Below are positions 4,661 through 13,039 of a stretch of DNA of 21,859 bases, piece after piece. The stretch lies in the NCBI GenBank assembly GCA_900770685.1, contig CAAGLC010000043.1:1-21859 (forward strand), written 5' to 3'. The notes beneath the pieces are model-generated. The model searched no databases, was not told the origin of the DNA, and worked only from the letters and a program-made list of their open reading frames with translations. The translations under genes were made by a program, and so were the position numbers. Within the stretch, counting starts at the first letter, position 1. Each line of letters starts with the position of its first letter. This DNA comes from Clostridia bacterium. Lineage in GTDB: Bacteria; Bacillota; Clostridia; Christensenellales; Borkfalkiaceae.

Positions 4661-6424
4661 CTAGTTAAATCTCTTCTTTTCGGTATAAGAAGTGTGTAAG
4701 AGTTCGTGCGCTTTATGAGAATTAGGTTCTCCGAGGTAGTCTTCGTAGAGTTTAATGATTTGCGGATTCTTATGAGAACAACGCAAAGCCTTTGACTCAT
4801 CCTCTTGATAAAGAGCAGAAGCCCTTTTCTGCTTATAGGTGTCGAGAATATCAAAATCTTCGTTAGGTAAGAAGCAAGGTTTAACGTACGGTTGACCACC
4901 ACCTGCGATACAACCACCGGGACAACCCATGATTTCAATGAAGTGGTAGGGGCTATTGCCTTCTCTAATTTGATCGAGAAGAACTTTAGCGTTTTTCATA
5001 CCGTGAGCAACTGCGACCTTAACTTCAATACCGCCGAGGTTGTAAGTAGCTTCTTTTATACCTTCGAAACCACGAACTTCCTTCATATCAACGGAAGCGA
5101 GTTCTTCACCGGTAAGTTTGTAAGCGGCAGTACGGAGAGCGGCCTCCATAACGCCACCGGTCGTACCGAAAATAACGCCTGCGCCGGTGTATTCGCCAAC
5201 GATATCCGAGTCAAAACTTTCGTCGGGAAGTTTAGCGAAGTTAATACCAGAACGTTTGATAAGTTTACCAAGTTCTCTGGTAGTTAAAACGGCGTCAACG
5301 TCTTGTAAGCCGTTAGAAGCGAGTTCAGGACGGTCTTTTTCGTATTTCTTAGCAGTACAAGGCATGATAGAAACGACGAACATATCCTTAGGATCGATAC
5401 CGTTCTTTTCGCAATAATAACTCTTTAATATAGCGCCGAACATTTCGTGTGGAGATTTGCAAGAAGAAAGGTGGGGTAATAAATCGCCGTAGTTATACTC
5501 AGCGTAGTTAACCCAACCGGGTGAGCAAGAAGTAATCATAGGCAACTTGCCACCGTTTTTAACACGGCTTAAGAGTTCGGTTGCTTCTTCCATAATGGTA
5601 AGGTCAGCAGCGAAGTTGGTATCAAAAACCTTCTTAAATCCTAAGCGTCTAAGAGCGGCAACCATTTTACCGGTAACTAAAGTACCGATAGGCATATCGA
5701 ATTCTTCACCGAGAGCAGCTCTAACGGCAGGAGCAGTTTGAACTACAACGTATTTACCTTGAGCCATAGCTTGATCGACTTTAGCGATTTCAGAAACTTC
5801 CATAAGAGCGCCGGTAGGACAAACGCTAACGCATTGACCGCAAAGGATACAAGGCGAGTTGGCGAAACTTCTGTTTTCAGCAGGAGCAACGATAGTGTTA
5901 AATCCACGTTTTTCGAAGCCTAAAATACCTAAGCCGTGCGCGTTTTTGCATCTTTCAACGCATCTACCGCAAAGGATACATTTAGAAGTATCTCTGTAGA
6001 TAGAAGGGGTAAGACGGTCAACGGTAGTAGGAGTTTGTTCACCAACGTACATATCGTCTCTAGCGCCGGTAATTTTAGCAACGTGTAAGAGTTCACACTT
6101 GCCGTTTTTATCACATTGTTGACAATTTTTGTTGTGGTTAGAAAGAAGAAGTTCAACCGAAGTTCTTCTAGCAGCGGTAGCCTTAGGAGAAGAAATGGTA
6201 ATTTCCATACCTTCGGCAACGGGATAAACGCAAGAAGCAACTAAGCCACGAGCGCCGGTAGCCTCAACCAAACAAACACGGCACGAACCTTTAGAGCATT
6301 CGCCGTGATTAAAAGCACAAAGAGTGGGAATTTCAAATCCGCAAAGTTTAGCTGCTTCGCAAATGGTTAAGCCTGCTTCAACTTGAAAAGGAATTCCTTC
6401 AATTTTAATATTAACTTTAGCCAT
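4661..6424 (-). CDS. hydA: [FeFe] hydrogenase catalytic subunit HydA (trimeric, bifurcating type)
   Basis: Reduces protons to hydrogen or oxidises hydrogen, in a cytosolic complex with HydB and HydC that couples ferredoxin and NADH. N-terminal [2Fe-2S] domain: C36, C48, C51, C65. His-Cys3 [4Fe-4S] site: H97, C101, C104, C110. Two further [4Fe-4S] clusters: C149/152/155/159 and C192/195/198/202. The H-cluster signatures are TSCSPGW (C300), MPCTAKK (C356) and EIMGCPGGCIAGGG (C501, C505). A small-subunit domain forms the C-terminus, for 587 residues in all, typical of this group. GGAGG precedes the ATG, 14 bp after the hydB stop. It is the last gene of hydC-hydB-hydA. The H-cluster maturases HydE, HydF and HydG are not in this window and must be elsewhere. 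Confidence 0.96.
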   Translation of the reverse strand: MAKVNIKIEGIPFQVEAGLTICEAAKLCGFEIPTLCAFNHGECSKGSCRVCLVEATGARGLVASCVYPVAEGMEITISSPKATAARRTSVELLLSNHNKNCQQCDKNGKCELLHVAKITGARDDMYVGEQTPTTVDRLTPSIYRDTSKCILCGRCVERCKNAHGLGILGFEKRGFNTIVAPAENRSFANSPCILCGQCVSVCPTGALMEVSEIAKVDQAMAQGKYVVVQTAPAVRAALGEEFDMPIGTLVTGKMVAALRRLGFKKVFDTNFAADLTIMEEATELLSRVKNGGKLPMITSCSPGWVNYAEYNYGDLLPHLSSCKSPHEMFGAILKSYYCEKNGIDPKDMFVVSIMPCTAKKYEKDRPELASNGLQDVDAVLTTRELGKLIKRSGINFAKLPDESFDSDIVGEYTGAGVIFGTTGGVMEAALRTAAYKLTGEELASVDMKEVRGFEGIKEATYNLGGIEVKVAVAHGMKNAKVLLDQIREGNSPYHFIEIMGCPGGCIAGGGQPYVKPCFLPNEDFDILDTYKQKRASALYQEDESKALRCSHKNPQIIKLYEDYLGEPNSHKAHELLHTSYTEKKRFN

Positions 6425-6438
6425 AATTTTACCTCCGA

Positions 6439-8322
6439 TTACTTCTTCACGATTGCTTTGAACTTACACGAAGCAATACACATACCGCACTTAATACATT
6501 TATCTTGATCAATAGCGTAAGCGGGTAATTTTTTGCCAGGTGCGATAACGTCGGTCTTAACGATCGCGTTAACAGGACAAGCTCTAGCGCAAGCACCGCA
6601 ACCGAAGCATTTATTAGTTTCAACTTGATATTGCATAAGGTTTTTACAAATATGCGCGGGGCATTTTTTATCAACGATATGCGAAACGTATTCGTCTCTG
6701 AAGTGTTTAAGGGTAGAAAGAACGGGGTTTGGAGCCGTTTGACCTAAACCGCAGAGCGAGTTAGTTTTAATATTGTTAGCGAGTTCTTCGAGTTCGTCAA
6801 GGTCGTTCAAAGTAGCCTTACCGTCGGTAATACGGGTTAAGATTTCAAGCATTCTCTTAGTACCGATACGGCAGGGGGTACATTTACCGCAAGACTCGTC
6901 GCAAATGAATTCCATATAGAACTTAGCAACGTCAACCATACAGTTGTCTTCGTCCATAACGATAGCACCGCCAGAACCCATCATAGAGCCTTTAGCGACC
7001 AAGTTATCGAAGTCGATAGGAGTATCGAGATCTTCTTGCGTTAAGCAACCGCCGGAAGGGCCACCGGTTTGGATAGCCTTAAATTGTTTACCGTCGGGAA
7101 TACCGCCACCGATTTCGTAAATCAACTCACGGAGAGTCGTACCCATAGGAATTTCAACCAAACCAACGTTGTTAATTTTACCGCCGAGAGCGAAAACCTT
7201 AGTACCTTTAGATTTTTCAGTACCGTGACTTGCGAACGCGTCTTTTCCTTCTCTTAAAATGAAGGGAACGCAAGCGAGCGTTTCAACGTTGTTGATGATA
7301 GAAGGTTTGTCCCAAAGACCTTTAACGGCAGGGAACGGAGGACGAGGACGAGGCATACCGCGTTGACCTTCAATAGAGTTAAGAAGAGCAGTTTCTTCAC
7401 CGCAAACGAAAGCGCCTGCGCCAAGACGGATATGTACTCTGAACGAGAAACCAGAACCTAAGATATTGTCGCCTAAAAGACCGAGTTCTTCTGCTTGTTT
7501 AACTGCGTTTTTTAATCTTTCAACTGCGATAGGATATTCTGCACGAACGTAGAAGTAACCGTTTTGAGCGCCGATAGCGTAACCAGCAATCATCATACCT
7601 TCGATAACAGCCAAGGGGTTACCTTCTAATATAGAACGGTCCATAAACGCGCCGGGGTCACCTTCGTCACCGTTGCAAACTACGTATTTTTCGCCATCCG
7701 GTTGCATGTAAGCGAATTGCCATTTACGACCGGTAGGGAATCCACCGCCACCACGACCGCGAAGACCGGATTCTAAAACTTCGTTAATAACGTCTGCTCT
7801 ATCCATTTTGAGAGCGCGAGTTAAACCTCTGAAAGCGCCAGCACCGATACTTTCTTTAATATCTTCAGGGTTAATGCTACCACAACCGTGAAGAGCGATA
7901 CGGCGTTGTTTTTTATAGAACGTAATGTCGTCTTGCTTGGTAATTTTTTCCGAAGTATTGGGGTCAACGTATAAAAGGCGTTCAATAATTTCGCCACCGA
8001 TAATATCTTTTTCTAAAATTTCTTCAACGTCGTCGATAGAAACTAAACGGTAAAGAGTATCTTCGGGATAGATTTTAACGAACGGGCCTTGAGAACAGAA
8101 ACCGAAGCAACCAGCTTGGTTAACGGTAACCTTATCGGAAAGACCTTTTTCAACGACCAAGTTTTTAAATTTTTCAGTAATTTCGTTAGATCTTGACGAG
8201 ATACAACCAGTACCACCGCAAAGAACGATATGTCTTTTATCGTCGCGACCAGAGAACTTAGCGTCAAGTAGGGAAGCGCAAGTAGCGCTTAAATTAGTAA
8301 AATCTTCAAAATTCTTTAGCAT
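6439..8322 (-). CDS. hydB: Bifurcating hydrogenase subunit HydB (NuoF-like flavoprotein)
   Basis: FMN- and NAD-binding subunit that passes electrons between NADH, ferredoxin and HydA. Domains in order: thioredoxin-like [2Fe-2S] (C35, C40, C72, C76); NuoF-like FMN site GRGGGGFPTGRKW (188-200) and NADH region (CNGDEGDPGAF 216-226, GAGAFVCGEETAL 301-313); [4Fe-4S] site (C478, C481, C484, C524); and a C-terminal two-cluster ferredoxin domain (C572/575/578/582 and C609/612/615/619). The 627-residue layout matches HydB/HndC of trimeric and tetrameric hydrogenases. Its ATG overlaps the hydC stop by one base (TAATG), and GGAGG lies inside the end of hydC, so translation is probably coupled. Confidence 0.95.
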   Translation of the reverse strand: MLKNFEDFTNLSATCASLLDAKFSGRDDKRHIVLCGGTGCISSRSNEITEKFKNLVVEKGLSDKVTVNQAGCFGFCSQGPFVKIYPEDTLYRLVSIDDVEEILEKDIIGGEIIERLLYVDPNTSEKITKQDDITFYKKQRRIALHGCGSINPEDIKESIGAGAFRGLTRALKMDRADVINEVLESGLRGRGGGGFPTGRKWQFAYMQPDGEKYVVCNGDEGDPGAFMDRSILEGNPLAVIEGMMIAGYAIGAQNGYFYVRAEYPIAVERLKNAVKQAEELGLLGDNILGSGFSFRVHIRLGAGAFVCGEETALLNSIEGQRGMPRPRPPFPAVKGLWDKPSIINNVETLACVPFILREGKDAFASHGTEKSKGTKVFALGGKINNVGLVEIPMGTTLRELIYEIGGGIPDGKQFKAIQTGGPSGGCLTQEDLDTPIDFDNLVAKGSMMGSGGAIVMDEDNCMVDVAKFYMEFICDESCGKCTPCRIGTKRMLEILTRITDGKATLNDLDELEELANNIKTNSLCGLGQTAPNPVLSTLKHFRDEYVSHIVDKKCPAHICKNLMQYQVETNKCFGCGACARACPVNAIVKTDVIAPGKKLPAYAIDQDKCIKCGMCIASCKFKAIVKK

Positions 8323-8810
8323 TATTGGTTGGCCTCCATTGCTTTATATTCTTCTATAATTTTTGGAACAGCGTCAACGGTTAATTTGGGGTAAACCTTT
8401 CCGTTAATAGTAACGGCAGGAGCGATACCGCAAGCGCCGATGCAACGCAAAGCGTCGAGAGTGAATAAACCGTCTTTAGAAGTTTCGCCGGGTTTAATAC
8501 CGATAATTTCGGAGAATTTATCCAAAATCTGCTGAGCGCCTTTAACGTAACAAGCAGTACCTAAGCAAACACCGATAACGTATTTTCCCTTAGGTGTGAG
8601 AGAGAAAAAGGAATAGAAAGTAGTAACGCCGTAAATTTCGGCAACGGAAATACCCGTTCTTTCAGAAACGATTTCCTGAACTTCAAGCGGAATATAGCCG
8701 TATTCCTTTTGGATGTCGCTTAATATCATCATAAGCGGGGTTTTTTCTTGGGCGTATCTGTCGCAAATCTCGTTAATTTTTTTAACAGCCGCCTCTTGTA
8801 AATGAGCCAT
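8322..8810 (-). CDS. hydC: Bifurcating hydrogenase subunit HydC (NuoE-like)
   Basis: Thioredoxin-like [2Fe-2S] electron-transfer subunit, with a helical N-terminal region and cluster ligands C82, C87, C123 and C127 (counted from the start chosen here), as in NuoE. The protein is 162 residues. The frame is open 20 codons further upstream to an ATG at 8870, but AAGGAGGA lies six bases before the ATG at 8810, and the extra region overlaps the promoter (-10 box at 8862-8867). So 8810 is the start. First gene of the operon. Confidence 0.95.
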   Translation of the reverse strand: MAHLQEAAVKKINEICDRYAQEKTPLMMILSDIQKEYGYIPLEVQEIVSERTGISVAEIYGVTTFYSFFSLTPKGKYVIGVCLGTACYVKGAQQILDKFSEIIGIKPGETSKDGLFTLDALRCIGACGIAPAVTINGKVYPKLTVDAVPKIIEEYKAMEANQ

Positions 8811-8861
8811 GTTTGTCCTCCTTGTAAATTTTGTAAAGCATATATGAAACCATACGATTAG

Positions 8862-8890
8862 ATTATACATTATTATAGTAGGTATGTCAA
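8862..8890 (-). promoter_or_regulatory. Promoter of hydCBA
   Basis: On the minus strand: a perfect TTGACA (8890-8885), a 17-base spacer and a perfect TATAAT (8867-8862). It leaves a leader of about 45 bases before hydC. A full consensus promoter fits high constitutive expression of a central energy enzyme. No operator dyad stands out. Confidence 0.88.
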
Positions 8891-9087
8891 CGATAAAAAC
8901 GCTCTTTAAGGCACAATTATTTGTAAAAAAGTGCTAATAAAACCGAACGTAAAAAGGAGTGTAAATAAGGTTACGGAAAATTTTTGACAAAAAACTTAAA
9001 AAAAACAAAAAAACCTCGTCATTTTGTATAAAAAACGCTAATAAATTTATATTAAATGGAAAAAATATGGAATTTGGCTATAAATGC

Positions 9088-9116
9088 TTGACAAATTCGT
9101 CGGTAGAGAGTAAAAT
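9088..9116 (+). promoter_or_regulatory. Promoter of the pilin genes
   Basis: TTGACA (9088-9093), a 17-base spacer and TAAAAT (9111-9116). Transcription would start near 9122-9124, at the first base pairs of the folded leader at 9121-9177. The stretch between the two divergent promoters (8891-9087) is AT-rich and shows no gene. Confidence 0.8.
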
Positions 9117-9120
9117 TATT

Positions 9121-9177
9121 TCTACTTTAATAGGGAAATCCTATCAAAGCGACGATTGGTTAGGCTAACGACGTAGA
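9121..9177 (+). ncRNA. Structured 5' leader of the pilin genes
   Basis: The leader closes with TCTAC (9121-9125) against GTAGA (9173-9177). It encloses a hairpin ATAGG-GAAAT-CCTAT (9130-9144), a single-stranded CAAAGCGACG segment and a second small hairpin GTTA-GGC-TAAC (9159-9169). The three-way layout with a GAAA-containing loop and a CAAAGC junction recalls c-di-GMP class I riboswitches. It is shorter and lacks the conserved GGCAAACC block, so I do not assign that family. The pilin ribosome binding site (AAGGAG, 9180-9185) begins three bases after the closing stem. Confidence 0.4.
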
Positions 9178-9193
9178 ACAAGGAGATTTAAAA

Positions 9194-10174
9194 ATGAAAA
9201 GGACTAGAAAAGGATTTACAATCGTTGAGTTGGTGATTGTAATAGCGGTAATAGCAATACTATCTGCAGTGCTAATTCCCACTTTTAGTGGAATAATAAA
9301 AAAGGCAAATCTTAGCGCCGATCAGCAGGCTGTAAGGCAAATGAACACCGCTTTGCAAATTGCGTCTATAGATCAAGATATTGACGAGATTGAAGACGTT
9401 CGTCAAATATTAGAAGAAGCAGGCTTTAACGCAAGATCGTACAACGCGCTAACGAATAAAACTCGTTTCGTTTGGGTTAAAAATCAAGGTATGGTCGCCC
9501 ACGTTGACGAAACGAACGGAGATAAGATAATCTTCCCCGAAGAATTAAAAGACATTCTCGTTGAAAGTACCAACTGCTTTAATCTCATAAACTATCCAAA
9601 TGAGGACGGCGTTCCAGTTGCGCTAGCGCCTTACACTGAGTTAACCGACGAGTTTTATAGCGAAATGAAAAGTGCACTCAGCGTTTCTTCAAACGATGAG
9701 GTTGAAAATGCTTTAGCATCACCTGTACAGTTATGTAAATTTATGCCTAAGGATACTAATATTGAAGGCGACACTAACTACCTAGAAGAAAGAGAAATGT
9801 ACGGAGAATGGTATGCAGACTTCTATATTAGAGCAAATGACGATTTTGACGGTAGTACCGTAGGGCTATACGGAGAGCATTTTGTTGGCATGGCATTACC
9901 GTTGGACGATTTAGAAATCAAAGCTGGTGACAGCATGATGTTGTTAGAGGGAAGTGGCTGGAATCTTTCATATGAAGGCTTATTAGGAATCTGCGAGCCC
10001 GACGATAACGGCGAAAGATTAGGTTTCATCTGTGGCGCGTATAATAAGAGTAGTGAAAATATAGGCAAGTCGATTACCGTTCAATTGAGATTGTACGAAC
10101 CTGATGAAAACGACGAAAGAACCGGAAATTACGTAATTTGCAATGAAATAGTTTATACGTTTAAAAATAAATAG
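9194..10174 (+). CDS. Type IV pilin-like protein with large C-terminal domain
   Basis: The N-terminus is a class III (prepilin) signal: a short basic leader ending in KG, then FTIVE. The leader peptidase is expected to cut after G7 and methylate F8; E12 is the conserved glutamate. Residues 8-30 form the hydrophobic helix that anchors the subunit and packs the filament. Residues about 31-75 continue as an amphipathic helix, and the rest (to 326) is a long acidic domain that I do not recognise. AAGGAG precedes the ATG by eight bases. At 326 residues it is larger than most major pilins, which suggests a minor or tip pilin, or a pseudopilin of a secretion or uptake system. It is followed by a second pilin gene. 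No assembly ATPase, platform protein or prepilin peptidase lies in the window. Confidence 0.85.
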   Translation: MKRTRKGFTIVELVIVIAVIAILSAVLIPTFSGIIKKANLSADQQAVRQMNTALQIASIDQDIDEIEDVRQILEEAGFNARSYNALTNKTRFVWVKNQGMVAHVDETNGDKIIFPEELKDILVESTNCFNLINYPNEDGVPVALAPYTELTDEFYSEMKSALSVSSNDEVENALASPVQLCKFMPKDTNIEGDTNYLEEREMYGEWYADFYIRANDDFDGSTVGLYGEHFVGMALPLDDLEIKAGDSMMLLEGSGWNLSYEGLLGICEPDDNGERLGFICGAYNKSSENIGKSITVQLRLYEPDENDERTGNYVICNEIVYTFKNK

Positions 10175-10252
10175 CATATTAACTAACGTCGTTATAACCA
10201 AAAAATTAAAAAACGCCAGGACAGTGGCAAAAATTTTTAAGGAGAAACAAAA

Positions 10253-10654
10253 ATGAAAAAAATGAAAAAAGGCTTTACTATCGTAGAATTAGTTATAGTA
10301 ATCGCAGTTATCGCAATTTTATCTGCAGTACTTATCCCAACTTTCTCTTCGGTAACTAAAAAGGCAAAAGAAAGCGCAGCTTTATCAGAAGCATCTAGCG
10401 CTTTAACCGCAGTACTCGTTGAAGAAAACGGAGCTCTTGACACGGCAAACTATAACTATTACTTTGAATCAGACGGTTATTACTATGAATTTAAAGATAG
10501 CAAGTTAAATCTCTTAAACGCTAAACCCGATTCAATCGTATTAGTTGACGATGAAGCTACTACCGACGTAGACGAAAGAACTGTTCCTGCGTACACCAAA
10601 GCAGAACTTAACGATTTGTCTGCAAAAGTTAAAGTTTACAAAATCGCAAAATAA
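10253..10654 (+). CDS. Type IV pilin-like protein (small)
   Basis: A 133-residue pilin with the same prepilin signal as its neighbour: residues 6-32 are identical in the two proteins, although the DNA differs at many third positions. The predicted cleavage is after G7. The C-terminal part (33-133) is short and acidic, rich in Tyr in the middle (around 64-77), with no cysteine pair. AAGGAG lies seven bases before the ATG. The gap from the first pilin gene (78 bp) shows no clear promoter, so the two are probably co-transcribed. Small size and separate, strong translation signals suggest this one is the major subunit; that is inference. Confidence 0.86.
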   Translation: MKKMKKGFTIVELVIVIAVIAILSAVLIPTFSSVTKKAKESAALSEASSALTAVLVEENGALDTANYNYYFESDGYYYEFKDSKLNLLNAKPDSIVLVDDEATTDVDERTVPAYTKAELNDLSAKVKVYKIAK

Positions 10655-10670
10655 TTAAAACGATAAAACT

Positions 10671-10699
10671 AAAAAACACGGCGTACGCCGTGTTTTTTT
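10671..10699 (+). terminator. Terminator after the pilin genes
   Basis: The sequence 10671-10698 is a perfect palindrome (14-bp arms meeting at GT/AC) with a T run to 10699. It ends the pilin transcript. Confidence 0.9.
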
Positions 10700-10726
10700 G
10701 TTTGTCGCAAATAATTTATCGAAAAG

Positions 10727-10756
10727 AAAAAGCCCTTGTTTTCAAGGGCTTTTTTT
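10727..10756 (-). terminator. Terminator of the radical SAM/transporter operon
   Basis: A perfect 12-bp stem (10727-10738 with 10743-10754) around a TTTT loop, just past the stop of the transporter gene. A and T runs on the two sides make it usable on both strands. Confidence 0.88.
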
Positions 10757-10761
10757 GGCTG

Positions 10762-11742
10762 TTAAACGGGTGAGTACACACCGAGCAAGATAATACCTGC
10801 AATAGTTACTGCAACGGCAACGTAGTGGAAATCCGAGAGTTTTTCTTTTAAGAAAATTCTGCTCCAAACGACTGATAGCACGCAGTATGCGGAAATGATT
10901 GGTAAAAATTGTTCGTATGGTGAAAAGATAACTGCCATATAGAACACTTGACCAAGTGTTTCGCAAACACCGCCGATATATAACGAGCCGTTTTTCTTAA
11001 CGAACAACTTATCTTTTTTAACAAACTTAACCCAAATAAAGCAGAAGATTGCAAGTAGGAAAAAGGTAAGTTCAAACGCCGAGTTAGCCGAATAATCAGA
11101 GATGTCAACGTAATGGAAGAAAATTTCGTCGCCAACAGTTCCGAGTGCGTCTATAATAAGATAAGCAACGGGGAGAGCAAGCGCCAAGAAACTTTTTGTG
11201 TATTTACGGTTAGATTCTTGTCTTCTCAGTTCTTTAAGTTCTTGATTTTCATTTGAATCGATAAAGCCAACACCTATAATACCTAAGGTAATTGCAATAA
11301 CGCCGATAATGGAGGGAATGTTAAGTTCAATCGCTTCAGCTCCTATTATGGGGAAGATGATAGCGCAAAGAAGTAATGCGAGTGAGCCTGAGCAGTTGCA
11401 TATCGGCGAAGAGATTGAAAGTTCAATGTATCTAAGTCCGATATAGCCGAGAACCATAGCGAAAATGTAAAGAGCGGAAACGGGTAGATAATAAACGAAA
11501 TCAATAAACTTAAAGTCGGTGTAGAATAAACTTGCAACGAATTTCGGTACTGATTCGGGATCGTCTATAATCGCTCCGCCTATTAGGGTAATAATGAAGT
11601 GAATGCCCATTATTAGACCAACCGCAAAAGTTACTTTCCAATGGCTGTTAGGGTCCCTTTCGTCAGTACCTTTTTTAGAAAAAAGGTCAGACCCGCTCCA
11701 ACAAAGTAGCGCAACGAGCGCAAAAATGAAATATAAGGTCAT
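10762..11742 (-). CDS. DMT/EamA-family membrane transporter
   Basis: The 326-residue protein has about ten hydrophobic membrane segments in two repeats of five, separated by a charged loop near residues 165-180, the layout of the drug/metabolite transporter superfamily. The substrate cannot be read from the sequence; relatives export metabolites, amino acids or drugs. It lies 38 bp downstream of the radical SAM gene on the same strand and is probably co-transcribed. AAGGAG is visible upstream, but about 14 bases from the ATG, farther than usual, so translation may be weak. No nearer start codon in frame was found. Confidence 0.85.
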   Translation of the reverse strand: MTLYFIFALVALLCWSGSDLFSKKGTDERDPNSHWKVTFAVGLIMGIHFIITLIGGAIIDDPESVPKFVASLFYTDFKFIDFVYYLPVSALYIFAMVLGYIGLRYIELSISSPICNCSGSLALLLCAIIFPIIGAEAIELNIPSIIGVIAITLGIIGVGFIDSNENQELKELRRQESNRKYTKSFLALALPVAYLIIDALGTVGDEIFFHYVDISDYSANSAFELTFFLLAIFCFIWVKFVKKDKLFVKKNGSLYIGGVCETLGQVFYMAVIFSPYEQFLPIISAYCVLSVVWSRIFLKEKLSDFHYVAVAVTIAGIILLGVYSPV

Positions 11743-11780
11743 ATTAAATTGTAAGTCTCCTTGTAAATAAAAATATAGTT

Positions 11781-12479
11781 TTAAATACCGTATCCACGAA
11801 GATAGGTATAAGGAATATACTCTTTAAGTATATCCACAAATTTTAAAACCGTATTTTCATCCACGGGGGAAAGATGTGACTGGATACAAGCGCCACTGTC
11901 TTTGAACTTCTGTAAAAAATACTTGCTCGCTCCTTTAATTTCTTTTGCTATTTTTTTAACGTTTTCTTCCGTGTGGAATTCTTTTATGAGAGTAGTTCTA
12001 AGCTCGTATGGAAAGGAATTTTCAAGTAAAAAGTCCTTAGAGGCAATAACCGTCTTAGGATTAAATTCTTCAATGCCGATAATTTCTCCGTAATGGTCGA
12101 AATCGTTTTTGATGTCCATTGCAACGTAATCGATTAAACCGTTCGATATAAGTGATTTTATAGCGTCTAAATCGGTTCCGTTGGTGTCGAGTTTAATTTT
12201 GTAGCCTAAAGCTTTAACTTTTTCGCAAAAGTTAGGTAAATCTTTGTTTAAGGTGGGCTCTCCACCGGATATGCAAAGCCCCTCTAAAATTCCACTTCTT
12301 TTTTTAAGGTAATCAATAACTTCTTTTTCGCTAACGACGTTAAGTTGCTTGTAATCTAAAACGAGTGGCGAATTATGACAAAAACCACACCTAAAATTAC
12401 AACCACCGGTAAATACCGTGGCTGAAACGACTCCGTCAAAATCGACTAAAGAAAGTTTTTCGAAACCAAAAAAATCCAT
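11781..12479 (-). CDS. Radical SAM activase, NrdG-like (TIGR02495-type)
   Basis: The radical SAM motif CNFRCGFC (C27, C31, C34) binds the [4Fe-4S] cluster that cleaves S-adenosylmethionine, and SGGEP (71-75) binds the cofactor. The length (232) and N-terminal pattern fit the family annotated as anaerobic ribonucleotide reductase activating protein, which makes the glycyl radical on NrdD. No nrdD gene lies nearby, so the partner is uncertain; another glycyl-radical enzyme is possible. A weak AAGGAA precedes the ATG. It is transcribed from a promoter that overlaps the one for dtd, and is followed by the DMT transporter gene. Confidence 0.85.
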   Translation of the reverse strand: MDFFGFEKLSLVDFDGVVSATVFTGGCNFRCGFCHNSPLVLDYKQLNVVSEKEVIDYLKKRSGILEGLCISGGEPTLNKDLPNFCEKVKALGYKIKLDTNGTDLDAIKSLISNGLIDYVAMDIKNDFDHYGEIIGIEEFNPKTVIASKDFLLENSFPYELRTTLIKEFHTEENVKKIAKEIKGASKYFLQKFKDSGACIQSHLSPVDENTVLKFVDILKEYIPYTYLRGYGI

Positions 12480-12506
12480 AAACGTTCCTTTTTATTTGAT
12501 AAAAAT

Positions 12507-12536
12507 ATTATACTTTATCTTGGCACGACTTGTCAA
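12507..12536 (-). promoter_or_regulatory. Promoter of the radical SAM/transporter operon
   Basis: On the minus strand: TTGACA (12536-12531), an 18-base spacer and TATAAT (12512-12507). Its -35 box shares five bases with the -35 box of the divergent dtd promoter. Confidence 0.82.
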
Positions 12537-12558
12537 CACTTTTAAAATGTGATATAAT
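12530..12558 (+). promoter_or_regulatory. Promoter of dtd
   Basis: TTGTCA (12530-12535), a 17-base spacer and TATAAT (12553-12558), 26 bp before the dtd start. It overlaps the minus-strand promoter at the -35 box. Confidence 0.82.
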
Positions 12559-12584
12559 GTGATAAAGTATATAAGGAGTAGTAA

Positions 12585-13022
12585 ATGAAAGCCGTTATAC
12601 AAAGAGTTCTAAACGCGGTTTTGAGCGTGGATGGAAAAACCGTTTCCAAGATCGAAAAAGGCTACGTAGTTTTTCTTGGCGTCGCAAAAGGTGACGGGCA
12701 GGAGCAAATCGATTATTTCGTAAAAAAGATTCCGAGTTTAAGAATTTGTGAGGACGAGGAGGGTAAAATTAACAAATCGATTTTAGATACCAACGGCGAA
12801 ATCTTGTTAGTTTCACAATTCACTTTGTGTGCAGATACTTCGCACGGCAATCGTCCGAGTTTCTTTGAAGCCGAACAACCTTCTGTCGCTGAAGAAATTT
12901 ACGAAAAAGTGGTGGAAGGCGTGTCAAAAGCCGGCGTTCCCGTAATGAAAGGCGTGTTTGGAGCAGATATGAAAATAACCCAAACTAACGACGGACCGTT
13001 TACTATTATACTAGAAAGATAA
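12585..13022 (+). CDS. dtd: D-aminoacyl-tRNA deacylase
   Basis: Removes D-amino acids (and glycine mischarged on tRNA-Ala) from tRNA, a cytosolic quality-control step in translation. The 145-residue length is typical. The family signatures are present: SQFTL (the active-site threonine loop) and the GP of NDGPFT near the C-terminus (the cross-subunit Gly-cisPro motif of the dimer). The start is supported by AAGGAG six bases upstream and by the promoter at 12530-12558. It is followed by a MarR-type gene that has its own promoter. Confidence 0.97.
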   Translation: MKAVIQRVLNAVLSVDGKTVSKIEKGYVVFLGVAKGDGQEQIDYFVKKIPSLRICEDEEGKINKSILDTNGEILLVSQFTLCADTSHGNRPSFFEAEQPSVAEEIYEKVVEGVSKAGVPVMKGVFGADMKITQTNDGPFTIILER

Positions 13023-13039
13023 GTTCCCAATGAAACTTG

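Noticed and set aside
4892..5923. Several plus-strand open frames opposite hydA (for example 131 residues at 4892-5287)
   Set aside because: They lie fully antisense to a well-conserved hydrogenase gene, have no ribosome binding sites and show low-complexity Ser/Thr/Phe-rich composition typical of reverse frames.
8811..8870. Longer HydC with 20 extra residues
   Set aside because: The extension overlaps the -10 box of the promoter and has no ribosome binding site, while AAGGAGGA fits the start at 8810.
9121..9177. c-di-GMP class I riboswitch before the pilin genes
   Set aside because: The layout is similar, but the conserved GGCAAACC and GGGACGCAAAGC blocks and the long third helix are missing, and the segment is too short.
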